Source: Tyto alba | Lineage: Eukaryota; Chordata; Aves; Strigiformes; Tytonidae | Direction: 5' to 3' | NCBI RefSeq assembly: GCF_018691265.1 | Contig: NW_024881324.1 | Coordinates: 4,839,730-4,903,729 of the forward strand | Length of the DNA stretch: 64,000 nucleotides | Shown here: piece after piece, positions 24,521 through 36,775 of the stretch | Layout: each line of letters opens with the position of its first letter | How positions within the stretch are numbered: the first letter of the stretch is position 1 | Position numbers and translations under genes: made by a program | The notes under the pieces: generated by a model | What the model was told of the DNA's origin: nothing | Databases searched by the model: none | The model's input: only the letters and a program-made list of their open reading frames with translations

Positions 24521-26568
24521 TGACTGCTAAGTTTAGAACCACCCCCATACAGCTACATGAAAAGTCTGTCCATACAGTCATTTCTAGCACTAGCAACAAT
24601 TGTGTACATAGCTAACATGCATAGTCTCAAATTTAGTTGGTACAAAAATGACAAAACCAGGAAAGATTTTTCTTGAGTTATCATACACTAAAAGTTTCCT
24701 AACAAATTCAAAGTATTAATTCTGAGGTCTTTTGCTTGCTTGTTTATATAAAATGCATACACCTTTTACTATACTTATTTCACTTAATTTCAGAGAGTGT
24801 TCTTGGAGGTCTCTAATGAGACAGACATATTAGAGAGCACTTTACACATCTGGCAGAGATCTACGGCACCAGTCAAGCCTCGAGTCCTACATACTTTTTG
24901 TGCCCATGTATATTTAGATGTTGTATATGAGTTCAGAGCTCCTAGGGTTTAAGCTTGCAGTGAGATGGAAACATTCCTGCGTGGGTGTAAGGTATTTCTG
25001 AGTTTGGAATAGTGTAAGATGCTGATCCTAACATCTACTTGGGAAATTCATTATTTCCCTCATTGAGGCTACCAGACCACCTCATTTCACCATAATTACC
25101 AGGGTACAACTGCTGCTTGTACCCCACAAGGTTGTTTTCTTTAGGACTAGCATCCACACTGCTCCTCCCACCTTTTGTTGATCGAGTAATTTACATGATA
25201 TTCAAAGATGTGTTTTACTTATTTATTGAAAGGAGAGCTTCCAGGCAGAAAATGCTGTCTACTAGCCAAAGTTAAGTAAGGAGGGGTATTTAATCTGCAA
25301 GTGCCTACCTTTAAAGACAAGATGGAGACAGAGGGATTTCATGTGACACCTCTACAACTTCCAAAAATCAAGATGTAGGTAGTCAAATAAATATGAATCA
25401 AAAGTAGCTTCCCTAGGTGTATTGGAATGAATTGAGGAGTGTGGAAGGAAGGACATACATGCTTTGTATAGTATTATATGATACACCTCCCTATATTTGT
25501 CACGTTGACAACAGTGGTATGTTCTATTTATATAGAACTACCAGACTACTGTTTGGTTCTACTTTTATTCTACTCCTGCTAATATTCACCACAATTTGAA
25601 TTCCTTTGCTACCTGGCTTTCAGGATTGCACCCATCCTAATTTCCTTTTCTTTCTAACAGCTGGTTTTCAAAGCTTCATATACTCCCTAAAAAGACTGAA
25701 ATGCATTGCTGACCTTGGTGTGGGGTCAGTGGGACTGGCACCCATCTTCTACGGGTTTCCTCCAGTGTGATCCTTGTGATAACATGCTCATGCCAGGTCT
25801 CAGCCTGCAGACCATGACAGGAAGAGAGCTGAGGGATATTTGGGACAGCCATAGCTTTATCATATTGGAGAATGTGTCTTTAAAATTCAAACAGGAGGAA
25901 GTTGTCAGGCAAAAGTAATTTAGTTAAAGGACTAACATGTCAAAGACTTAATCTCTCTTTCATCTTATGTTCAAGTCTACATTAACCCTGAGTTTATTTT
26001 AAGATCATGCCATCGTTAGTTAATTGCTCAGAAGTTTACATTTTTCCCTATAGGTGAGTGAAGATGACTCAAGTAAGATGTAGAATTCAAGAGGAAATAA
26101 AAATTAATATGACTTGTAGTTAACATATACAACACCCAAGTATATATAATTAACTTCAAACTGCATGCCATTTTACGTCACCTAACTTTCTGCTATAGAT
26201 TGCATGACTCAGACTGCTACACATATTTAGTTACATGCTTTTGTACATTTTGAAAGTATGTATTAAGGATCAGATCTGATTTAGCCCAATAAAGAGACAG
26301 ACTACATGAATGTACACATACTTTAGTGCAGATCTTCCACTATTTTTCAGACAAACTGGAAACAAGTCAGCACAGTGAAGCTGCATCTCTCCTGCAAGGC
26401 AGCTGTGGTGCCCAGGGAGCCAGGGTCCCCCAGCTGCCTGGGGTGCTTGATCATTAAACCACAACCTGAAACAAAGCTGAGACCTCAGAGTGTTACTGGC
26501 TCCACATTTTGGACAAAGTATGGTTGTGTCATTCTACCTCTAAACGTAGAATCAATCTATTAACGTAC

Positions 26569-26586
26569 TTATTAGTATACTAATAA
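26569..26586. repeat. 18-bp perfect palindrome
   Basis: TTATTAGTA is followed immediately by its reverse complement TACTAATAA. A partial third copy (TTAGTATACC) follows, suggesting local slippage in AT-rich DNA. Confidence 0.85.
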
Positions 26587-28383
26587 TTAGTATACCAATT
26601 GATAACACTAAGACAACAGTTAGCACATCAGGGTAATGGAGGTGTAGTAGTATTTATATACTATAATCAAATCCAGAGCAGTAGAAACTAATACAGCAAT
26701 CCCTGCTATACTTCCTCCCACCCTGTCCTGGAAAGTGGCCAAATTTTGTATTAGATACTTTCTGTTAAAATATTGTTCTTGGCTATATGCAATGGATTGT
26801 TAGGCTGTCATCATGAAGATACTTAAGAATATGCATAGCTGTACTGCTATGACATTTTTTGATTTCATGATAAAATTTATGCTAACTTTGTGCACTAAAA
26901 TACCTTAAGTGATTTTAAATGGTCTTGTACCTGATTGAATATTTCTGACACAAATATCCAAGCTACAGCTTTAGCTGTTGACAGGACACTTCTTTGTCCA
27001 AATCCTCTTCACTTCTCTGCGCATCATCCATTAACTCGGGCTGTCAATAAGCACAGTCCCTGCACGCTGTTCGTACTGGTGGATGAAGCTATGGCTCCCT
27101 GCTCATCCTCACAGCTGATATCACACATCTCCCAAAGGTTACCACTGCTTTGATTGGTGAGTTTATTAAAAAAACTCAAACAAAGCAAGCTGCGTTAGCT
27201 GCGACAGCTGAAATAGTAAATCTTGGCACGTATGGTCTTGGAGAGTAAGTAGGGGATGGTGGTCTCCCTGTAACAGCTTTGCCAGTAGTTCTGGCAGAAA
27301 ACAATGGCAGATTGCTTTTGGGTATAACATCCTCCGCTGGCACAGTTAGATCTGGAAGATGTTCTTTGTTTGTTTATCTAGATGAATTATCCTGTTCCTC
27401 TCAGTGGGGTTTTAATGTCAAAACATAATGAAAATTTAAAGACGTGGCTCCCAAGGACTCTATGTCTACATAAGGAATTTGCAAGTTGTGCTGTTGTTTC
27501 CTGACTCCCACCCTTTCTCTTGCCTATTTTGGTTTGCAGGTAAGTGGTGTATTTCCACTCACTCATGGAATTAAAATGTCTACTATCACCACAACAAGAA
27601 ATAGTGTAGTGCAGATGACCCAGGACAGTGCACTGCCCTGGACAGTTGAAGGAGCAGGACAGCAAATGGTTAAATACCCTAAATTGCTCTGGGTGTTTAC
27701 TGGTGTGTGCCACAGCCAGGAACCTGTGTGGGGAGCCTGGGAAGGGCACAGGAGATGGAAGGAGCCTAACTGCAAGTGTACTAACTCCAGCCATTCCACC
27801 CAAAGTCAACAGAAAGTTTTGCTTTGATAACAAGGGGATTTCCAGCCATCTTCTGGAAGCCATGAGTCCCGAGAACACAAGACAAAACATTTAGGACTGG
27901 GCAAAGTCACAATAAGGCAATGGGTACAAGGGTAAGCACAGCCTGTTGAGCAAGATTGTGTCCAGCTGAGCAGTGACCCAGTCAGTGCACTGGAAATAAG
28001 AGAGGGATTTGAAGTATCCCGTTTCAGAGACTCCTCTGATGCAAAAACAGAAAAGGTGACTGTTCTGTGGTATGCAACTCTTGATGAACTGTAGGAAACT
28101 TCAGAGGACAGGAGCATTGGCTGGCTAGAGGAAAAAAATAAATCTCCTATGATGAACTCTAAGTTTCTGGAAAGGCTGCCTGCAGAGGTCCTCACTGGGG
28201 GTGAGGACATGGCCTCAGTGATTCTGGGGCCCCTGCCTACACATCTCTTCCTGGGCTCACAAAAAAAATTAAGCAGCTGCTAGAAGAGATACAACTGCCA
28301 TTTAAATAGATGAAGGATGCATTTGTCTGCCTGAAAACTTCCTTGCAATGCCCCATCATTTAAACAGATCTCTATAAAGCAAA

Positions 28384-28470
28384 CAGTTATATATCTCTCT
28401 CTGGGTTATAGCTATAACATCTTTATAGCTATAAGTTATAACATTATAAGTTATATTATATCATTATACT
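28384..28470. repeat. AT-rich low-complexity tract with nested inverted repeats
   Basis: Repeated TTATA, TATAA and TATAGCTATA words make this a partly self-complementary AT-rich tract. No element ends are recognisable. Confidence 0.7.
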
Positions 28471-29870
28471 ATGATGACTGGTTGTATTTAACCTATCTGC
28501 ATTTCTGCCAGGAAAGAGTTTGGCAAGCTGAATTTTGCACTAATGTTTTAACTTACGAAATTGTGGAATTAAAATAAGAAGTTATAAGCAACCGTCCATT
28601 GTGGGTCAGTATGAATAATGTAAGTTTGCTAAATCTGTGAAAAAGCATATTGTAAAAATGGTGGTACTGAGCCAGAATTTATTTTTTTAAAAAACCACAG
28701 AAAATATATTTTAGCACTGTACCAATACTCGAGTAGGAATAAAAATAATTTGCTGTGATTTAAGAAAATATTTTCCTGGTTGCATTCCTAGAGCCAAATA
28801 CTCAAAGATTGTTCTGTACCTGTATGTGACAAGAGCTTTCCTTGTCTTCACTGGCAAAGGCAAAATGGGCCTGGGTTGGCTTGGCCCAGGTCTAGCATAA
28901 GGAGCACCCTCATGCTGTCTGAGAGGATTCATTTGTGAATGGGACATGGTCTTTAACACATTTACATTTTTCTCCTTATAAAGAAGAAAAGAAGAGGGAG
29001 CAAGGGAATCAGTTACACACAGGAGTTTATCTACCTACGTGAACTATGCTCTTGTAAGAGGCAGAGTAGAATGTAAATGTACTTTTCTTGCTCTGTTTTA
29101 GCAATGTAACAGCTTTCTGGGATGCTGCTGTTTTGTTGCAGATCCAGTACTACCACGTAGCCCTAATATTACTTTATTTCATTGCTAAAATATTTGTGTA
29201 AGATAAAATCCCTACTTTAGAATCCCCTATTCTTTTGCTCTGTGACTATATATAAAAGCAGCACTTTCAAGTAAAGGGGGAAGGGTTGGGATGCTGACAT
29301 TAAAATACATGCATCAGGAATGCATGGTTGAAATTAACTGAGTTTCCCCTCCATTCCCTTCCCTGTTTCTCTCACCTTGGTTCTTGTGAACCCAACTTGC
29401 TCTCTGAAATACCGATTGCGTTTCCTTGGCATCACACTTCACAGGGAGAGTACCTAACTGAGCATTCATGAGATATCCTTGGAAAAGAGCAAGGAAAAGG
29501 TGCATTTCCCATCATGTCTGGAATTCATATCTGCTATGCAGCCGGTAATAAAGAGAGTATGTCTTGGGGACAGCTTCACATCTCCTGTTTTAGAGACTTG
29601 CCCCACAGTCAGCCTGCTGCAGACCTCTTGGTTTGGCAGCCACAGCTTTCTCCCCAGTGTTCTGCTTCCTTGTCTCTCTGGTAATCTGTCTATCAGATCA
29701 CTGGTCTCTTCCTACAGCCACCCAAATGCCCAGGGGTATCTCTACGGGCAGATCAAGCAGGAGCAGAATATTAAGCGACTGCCTCTTTTAATGTGAAACC
29801 AGACCTTTCTGTTCACAAACACAGATTAGAAAGTAAAGAGGGATTTTAAAGGAGGGGAAAAAAAGGCAGG

Positions 29871-29890
29871 CATATTGTCACATATTGTCA
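29871..29890 (+). repeat. 10-bp tandem duplication
   Basis: CATATTGTCA occurs twice in tandem and is followed by GAATTTCC three bases later. The same doubled word, also followed by GAATTTCC, recurs at 41185-41210. Confidence 0.85.
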
Positions 29891-30702
29891 CTGAATTTCC
29901 AAACTGTTTCAAGAGTGGTCTGTGTTGTGAGATGGGGCGCAGGATGGCTAAGGGAGGCATACTGCAGTGGGTACAGACAACTGAGTATCTGTTAGCATTG
30001 CTCACACCAGGAGCAACCACGTCCTGGGCAGTAAGGTGACATTATTTCAAAGGCAGAAACACCCTTTTGGCTAGTTCACATTGTCATGTGTGGATACTCC
30101 CCGGCTGCAAATTTTGTAATGCCGATCAGGCTTGGGAATGGTGGGAGGAATATAGCAACACAGACAAAAACACCAAAAGTTTCATTCCCAGATAATCTCA
30201 ATTTATAACTTTAAAACATCCCTTTCACTTCAGTCCCCATGATGGAGGAGTAAAGGTAATTTTGACATGGGGTCTAAAGGAAGTGTTACATGAAATGCAA
30301 TGCAATGTGCAGAGAGCATAACAGACATTTCTGCATTAAATTACTGTGACAATATGACCTGAAAGTAATTGAACAAGCTGAGGAACCAAAGAGAACTATG
30401 GACAGAAAATGGTAGAAGAAAGTAGAAAAATATTCACCTTTAAAAATAGATACACGTATGTATTATGATTCTTTAGCAATTTGGAAACCAGCCACAGTTA
30501 CACAGAATTTATCTGTGGTACACTGACACCAGTACTGTTTTTCTCCACACAGCACCCAAAAGCAACTTGGCTTTAAAACTTGTGTTCCCACACCATTTAT
30601 CCTAACATGCTGCTCTCCTCCAGTAAATCAACTGGAGGATGGTGTTCCACCCAGTTAAACCTCCACGCCATTTGAAATATTTCTTATCCTTAGAATGGAA
30701 AA

Positions 30703-30735
30703 TACTATGGTGTGGTCTAATACCACACCATGGTA
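30703..30735. repeat. Hairpin-forming inverted repeat
   Basis: Two 14-base arms (30703-30716 and 30722-30735) around the loop CTAAT are complementary at 13 of 14 positions. The exception is a T/G pair that would be tolerated as a wobble in RNA. No flanking signals identify it as a known RNA gene. Confidence 0.85.
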
Positions 30736-32333
30736 ACTTATTACTGGTTGTATTGACGTGGCTCTTTGGGCCTCCGCTACAGAGCAGAGCTCCTTTGTTT
30801 AAGGTGCTGTATAAACACACCGGAGCCAGCCCGTCCTTCAGGGAGCCACTGATCCATGCTGACTCTCAGAGAAGTAAGGACTACAGCTCTGCCCTGGCAT
30901 TTCTCTATTGCCTTTGCCTGCTGATGTCAAACATGTTTCAAAGAAAAGATGCTGCAAAATAAAATAGGTTATTTAAAGGGTCTTGTCATATAGTAGAATA
31001 AATTGATCTCATGGTCAGCCTGTAAAATATACATATACTTGACTTGAAGCTTGTGACTCCTATTGATGTGCTATGCATCTTCCAAGCACATAGTTTGTAT
31101 TAATTGCTAGCTATTTATAAATTTGGAAGAGGGAAATTACAGCATAAAACTATTAAATACTCCTTAAAGAGAATGGGTAAAGTGTTTAACAGGTAGGAAA
31201 ACCATTGCTCTTGACAGTGTTATAACCCAGACTAGTTTTCAGGAATAGCTTGCTCTCAGAATGAGCTGCAGGTTGTTGTAAGAAACTTTTGTTATTTTTT
31301 GAACAGGTACATTCAATGAAGATGAAAAATATATTTTTCATTAACAGAAAAACAAAGTAGCTGTTGTAGCTGAGTCATTACAAGACTGGATTTGTCCCCT
31401 TTTTCTTGGGGTAACCTGGAGTAGTGTCCTCACCTGGAAGCAAATAGTTACCAGTACATGAAATGTCATCTCCATTACAGTTCAGAAACAACTCTCACAG
31501 CGGGTCTTTCGTAGAACAAAATATTATTCTCAGGTGCATTATTAACTGGAGGGAAACTGAGGTGATTACACATCTATTTCAAGGTGTCCAAGTCCCTAAC
31601 AGGACTCTCACATCACTTTCATAATACAAATAAAGTTTTACATGCTAATACACATTCCCGTTGTATTTGTACTAATTTTACTTTCATGATAATAATAGCC
31701 ACTTACATGTGTAGATCATGAAAAGACAAAAAGTAAAGTTTCAGAGTTTGGACTTCAAAATCTAAAGCTCTTTGCCTTTGGGTCATCTGCCTTTTTCCCC
31801 CGTCTTCTTACAACTTTTGAAAACACTAAACTAAGTCAGACCCTGTGTTGAAACAGAGGAAATGGCCAGGCTCCCTGGGTGCCTTCAGTTCATGAGACAT
31901 GACAAGTTCAGCAAAGCATAGGGACCTTGACACTAAAAGTGTGTCACTCCCTATTTTCTGTGAAATGTGACAGAAGCTGGGCCAATCAGCTATTATTCAG
32001 CACTTAGGTAATAATTTTGTATGCAAACTTATTGAATTCCTACATACTTCCATCACAGACTAACCTACACAGTTTGTGCAAGCAGCTCATAGGAACAGTC
32101 AGTGAAGGAGCTGAGCCTGTTAGCAAGCACTCTAAGAATTAACAGACACCAGAAGCGGAGCTTTTTTTTCCTCCTGCTGCTGTCTGCTGTGAGCAGCCCT
32201 GACAGCTTCTCAAGTTACTTTGGCTCCAGTGAATTCTCTGCCCTGTGCTCGGGCTGGAGTGAAGGGGAGGATAGATTTTGTTTGCTGTGCCCCCAGTCCA
32301 TCGCCATGCGAGAAAAATATTTCAGGAAATGGT

Positions 32334-32358
32334 GGGGGCTGGGGGGTGGGGGTGGGGG
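32334..32358 (+). other. G-quadruplex-type tract
   Basis: Four G-runs of 5, 6, 5 and 5 bases are separated by loops of one or two bases (CT, T, T). This satisfies the standard intramolecular G-quadruplex pattern with very short loops, which favours a stable parallel fold. It lies in a locally GC-richer stretch (about 32140-32400). Confidence 0.7.
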
Positions 32359-32540
32359 AGGTGGAGCTGGGGAGTAAGAAGCAAACAAACACCTGTGAAG
32401 ACAGCTGAACTATTGGGGTGTTTTTAAAGGTTCAGAATGTGGAGACTCTAAGAGGTTAATCATAGTCCTTGTTATTTTTTTCCTGTGCAAATGCAAGAAG
32501 ATGTGCATTTAAGGATATCTTTATAATCCTTCTCCTCCTT

Positions 32541-32555
32541 GAGAGAGAGAGAGAG
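32541..32555 (+). repeat. (GA)n microsatellite, short
   Basis: Seven and a half tandem GA units. Confidence 0.9.
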
Positions 32556-35465
32556 CTGACATTTATATTTTTATAACTGAGTACTATACTCAGATTTCTC
32601 AATAACATAAGTTTTCTGGCATGCCAGTCCCATGATACCTCAGATTAATGCTGGAGAGGTGTCTAATTTTGCTATTCCATAGAAGTTAGTATGTGACCTA
32701 GAAATCAAATCTGAGCCTTTGTTTTACAGATTTTTGCCTTTAGTCTTCTCAACGGGGAGATAATAGCTATGTTTCTGTCCGTTTTCCGCAGAGTGACCCA
32801 CCAAACTACTAAATGTATCAATATGCATCTACTGAGATCATCTGATCCTAAATTCTAGATACTGTAAATTATGAGGATAACTGTAATCCAATGTACTTTA
32901 GACAAGCCATCATTTTCTATTAAAGTTAATTTACATCTATTAATGGAAAGGATCAAACAAAACAAGAATACTTATTAACTCAAGACCTAGCACTTCCAAA
33001 TATTATGCCTCATGGGTCCTATATAATGATCAAAGATGTGGAAAGCAAAGGAAGGTGGTTAAATGATTAATCATTTGCAGCACCCAGGCACAGATTCCAC
33101 TGTATACTGTGGCATTTCTAATCGACAGACACACATGGTGATACTGATAAAAAAAAAGGTCTAATGAATTTACTTTCTGAATCTGTCTCATAAAAATCAG
33201 ACCCTATGTTATGCTTTGGTGTGGTGCTGTGACATTTCAAAGGAGTAGGTAGAACAAACTTCATGTTGCGTATACTTCATTGATTCAAGGCAATTTAGGA
33301 GCCCAGCTTTGCTCCAACAGCAGGTTGTCATTCCACATTCTTTTTTCTCATGATTCACATGCTCAAATCTCAAAAAAAGGACCTGTTTTAACCTATTGTC
33401 CCCCCTAAGTAAGACTGTGCAATGCTTTTGGAACAAAAGTTCTGCAGGATCAATATCCCTCTTATTTGCACTTCTAAATAAAATTGCCCACATCTAAATA
33501 AGGTAAGGCTTTGACCTTGTGAATGAAATGCAATAGCTGCATCATTGGTGAGTGCCATGGAAGAGGATCCAGCAAACTCTGCCACAACCACTGCAGTTCT
33601 GTGATACTGAGAGGCAAAACCACACGGTTTTGCTGCTAACTGCAAATATGCCATGTAGCTGACTATAAAAAAACGGGATTACTCTGTAGAGCTGTTTCAA
33701 AGCATTTTTAAACCTGTGGGTCCAGAATCACACCTCTTTTTACTTGTTGACCTGGAATTAATTCAGCATTCTCAGTAATACTGAGTGGAATCAAGTTACA
33801 ATTCAGAAAAGTACAAGATACAATAAAAGAAAACAACGTTACTGTATATTACAAAATAATTGATTTTAAAGGGAGGGGAAGTTTCTAGGTAGGAATTGAC
33901 TTGCTCTTTGCACTTGCCTTTAGAGCCTCCTCAGAGCTCTGGAGAACCCTGCCACCTCACTGCTGCACCAGTCACCCAGGGTATCTGCCCAGGGTCACGT
34001 CTGTCCGGCTCTTCTGCCACTGCTGAGCCAGGACAGATGATGATGACAATGTCCAGACCTTTCCCTTGCACTCTCCCACTATGTCACCCTTGTTTTGAAA
34101 GTTGAATAGTGATGATGGGCTGTGTACTCAGGATACCTTCTCACAAAGAAAACATCCTGCTTTGTCACTTCCACTGGACACTGCAATTGGCAAAGCCTTT
34201 CTTCTAGAGGCACAGAGCAAACAGCAAGGTTTGGGTTTTTAGAGCAAACACTCAGTGAAAAGGGAGGGATGTTATTCCAGGGACAATCCACTGCCAACCC
34301 AGCAGTGCTTGTATTAACCCCCAAAGCTTTTCAGGGAAAACTGTTCTGTTGCATACTCTGTATGCCTATTAATTTTACCTCCATGCATATTCACATAAAA
34401 ACACTCGCTGTGTTTCAGTTTAGCTGCCGCAGTCCTTGATGCTGCCCTCTAGGCCTACCACAGCCCCCACAGCTCTGCCACGGTGCAGTGGTGATGTCAG
34501 ATTATGTCAAACGAGAGCTTTGCAGCACCATTACAGGAATGTTTGCACCTGAGTGAGCATCCCTGGAGACCCCTCGCTTCGATTTTCTATCCAAACCACT
34601 CTGATGATGTCAGACCTGTTTGCTCCTAGGTAGGAAAGGCAACATGTGAAAGTAAAGAGTGCAAACAGCTCTACTGAAGCAAATGGCTTATCAAGGAGGA
34701 ATGAAAACAATATTTACACTTAAATTATTAAGACTTCAAAAGGAAAACAATTATGAGCAATGTCAGCTTCTGTGCTTTGAAGCATAGAGTGATCATCAGG
34801 TAACAACAAAAGCCTTCTTTCCCCAGCAGCCTGTTGTTCTAAGCAGCTGCATGGTAAAAGGAAAGAAAGTGATTTACTGAGAGACTGTAAAATACATCAG
34901 CTCTGAGTAAGGTAGGGAGGGTCCTCAGGTTTGCTCCATCCATGTTTTATCAGACTGACTCCATCAGTCTTATAACCACATGCAGTGTTTCTTAAAGATG
35001 TGAAAACATTTCACCAACAGCTTGAGATTTCCACCTTCCCTCCACCCAAAAAATTAAATAGGCATTTATTTTGATGATCGATTCACTTCACATTCTTTCT
35101 CCCCACTCTCCCTTTTTCACTCCTTCTGCCTGTATCTCTCTCTCTCTTATTCTTTGACCTCAACTTTTCTTTCCCTCCTGTAGGAAAGCAAGAATGATAT
35201 AGTAAATATTACATGTCATTTTGGGGGTGTGAGATTCACAGTTGCCTTTGCTTCACAAATTCATGAGCACTTATGTTTCCTGAGAATCAGAGCAGCAGAA
35301 ACAGGCAGCTATTCCCAGGACATTTATCCTAGGAATGTTCAGCCTGAGTTGACTGGATGCTTTCCACCTGCCTGGGAAGTTCTGGTATTGAGTGAAATCC
35401 AGCTTTTGTGGCAGAGCCAATTGTATCAGCTAATGTCGGAGGTGCCAGTTTGTTTTGCCAATTGA

Positions 35466-36118
35466 TGGGGCTAACACAAAGGACACAGACACCAAGCTAA
35501 AGAAATGGGCTTATTTCACTTTAGTTTAAATCAGCAGAAAGAATAAGCAAGCTAATGCACCTAGTCATTACTACATAAAGCTAGCTATAGTGATTAAGAA
35601 AGATCCATCACCAATTGCCCTCCTACTTTACCATCACCCCGACCCGTGCACCAGCTGGGGAGCCCCGTCCCAGCGAAGGGTCGCAGAGCCTTTCCCGGCA
35701 GCTGGGAAGTCCCACGCAGGGCGTCCGCTCGTAGGGGAGGTCTGCGTCTGTGCTGTGAGAGGGCCCGGCTTTTGTACAGTTTAACAAACAAGTCTAAACA
35801 AAATGCACGGGAGATAGCTGGTAGATTGACATGCCTCACTCAGGCATGGCTGGATCTGGCCAGGATCCGGGCACGTCTGAGGAGTTTCTGCTTTTCTTTA
35901 CATTTGGGATTTATAGTTACTTCCTGTTGTTTACTTACAGTTTTCAGGGATTGCTCCCAGGGTTGCATTTCATGCTGATAAGATGCTGGTTGCTTCATGC
36001 TGATGAGAAGATGCTGGTTGCTGGTCGGGGGATTCACTCAGAAGTCAGCTTTGGTTTGAGGCCTATTGTTTGGGCCTTTTTTTTTTCACAGTTGCTTTTG
36101 GGAAAATTGTCTGACAAA
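35466..36118 (-). mobile_element. Probable old retroviral LTR, boundaries unsure
   Basis: Read on the - strand, the block has LTR order. A TG-start candidate (TGTCAGACAATT, plus-strand end at 36118) comes first, then a duplicated 25/28-bp unit (35969-36021) in the U3-like part. A TATAAAT box follows (35909-35915), then a CpG-rich segment (about 35637-35770) and an AATAAG poly(A)-like word. Last come a GT-rich segment and an end near TTAGCCCCATCA (about 35466). The GC-rich body stands out from its AT-rich surroundings. Against this, I found no clean target-site duplication at these limits, so the ends may be wrong or the copy too old. The alternative is a CpG-rich promoter fragment. No internal retroviral sequence is attached. 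Confidence 0.42.
35969..36021 (-). repeat. Tandem duplication, 25 and 28 bp units
   Basis: Two adjacent units begin with TTCATGCTGAT and end with AGATGCTGGTTGC. The second has three extra bases in the middle. Repeats of this sort are common in the U3 part of LTRs, which agrees with the LTR call around it. Confidence 0.85.
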
Positions 36119-36419
36119 CCATCTATGACTAACTGTAGTAATTTGTTTTTAAATATGAACATTTGTATGAAGATGAACTCTTGTAATCTAGCCTGGAGAT
36201 CCACAGAGGCCTGACTATTGCCCATATTTGCCTGCTCCAGCCAAATCCCACCCAGAAGGAGAGACTGTGCTTGTAAGCAGGGCCATTTGCGCTTCCAGGA
36301 AAAGCCATGGGTTCAAACATTACCTGCAACTCCAGAGCAAGATGAAGAGCTGATGACAGATGCTCCTGGGAAAGACTCAGTGTGCACTAAACTCAGTGAT
36401 GAATCTGCCAGGGCAGTTA
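36119..36419. other. Short spacer between two LTR-type blocks
   Basis: About 300 bases with no recognisable gene or repeat. It ends at the AACCT target site of the + strand solo LTR. Confidence 0.55.
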
Positions 36420-36586
36420 AACCTTGTCCTGGTAGGGGCTGGCCTAGAGCTCCCGTTGGTCTGGCAGCGGGAGGAGCTGCAGCCCCCTGAGACCCCAGGG
36501 GCTCCCCAGGGCCCAGTGCCCTCACCTGTGTGCGGGGGCGGGGGGAGCACAGCTGGAGGGCTGGGCCCCGATTGGCCGATAGTCCA

Positions 36587-36616
36587 TGTCACGTGACACT
36601 GTGCTCACTATATAAA
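36587..36616 (+). promoter_or_regulatory. LTR core promoter: GTCACGTGAC element and TATA box
   Basis: A 12-bp palindrome TGTCACGTGACA (36587-36598) lies 10 bp upstream of TATATAAA (36609-36616). The decamer GTCACGTGAC matches the known CLEAR/USF-type E-box bound by TFEB/MITF and USF bHLH-zip factors. The arrangement is that of an LTR core promoter. Whether it is active is unknown. Confidence 0.65.
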
Positions 36617-36769
36617 GGCAGGAGAGGGCTGGGAGGGGCTGCCACTTCTGGGAGTGTGGCTGTGGGGCCTTGGTGTTGGGGATCCCTGGCCGGGAGCAGG
36701 CGGGTGGTGAGCAGCTGTATGGTACATCACCCGTTGATACTGCTGTCAGCGTATTGTTCTGTCACTGTA

Positions 36770-36775
36770 ATTAAA
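36770..36775 (+). terminator. LTR poly(A) signal ATTAAA
   Basis: An ATTAAA hexamer followed by a CTGTTTTTAT tract within the solo LTR, about 155 bp after its TATA box. This is the expected place for the R/U5 boundary. Confidence 0.6.

Larger units (their letters stand above)
24521..35465. other. Unannotated DNA, no gene seen
   Basis: No recognisable gene. Items noted within it are an 18-bp perfect palindrome (26569-26586), an AT-rich stretch with repeated TTATA and TATAA words (28384-28470) and a doubled 10-mer (29871-29890). There is also a hairpin (30703-30735), a G-quadruplex-type tract (32334-32358), a short GA repeat (32541-32555) and a segment with two TGATGTCA elements (34481-34640). 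Open frames of up to 167 codons (27387-27890, - strand) show no recognisable protein features. Confidence 0.55.

Noticed and set aside
27087..27245. 53-codon open frame with protein-like composition (rich in Ala, Thr, Lys, Ile)
   Set aside because: Considered as a processed-pseudogene fragment, but no known protein was recognised and a frame of this length is common by chance.
27387..27890. 167-codon open frame on the - strand
   Set aside because: No recognisable protein features, and other open frames on both strands overlap it, as in non-coding DNA of moderate GC.
32102..32377. 91-codon open frame with a signal-peptide-like start and Gly-rich end
   Set aside because: The hydrophobic part comes from a T-run and the Gly-rich end from the G-quadruplex tract, so the composition explains it.
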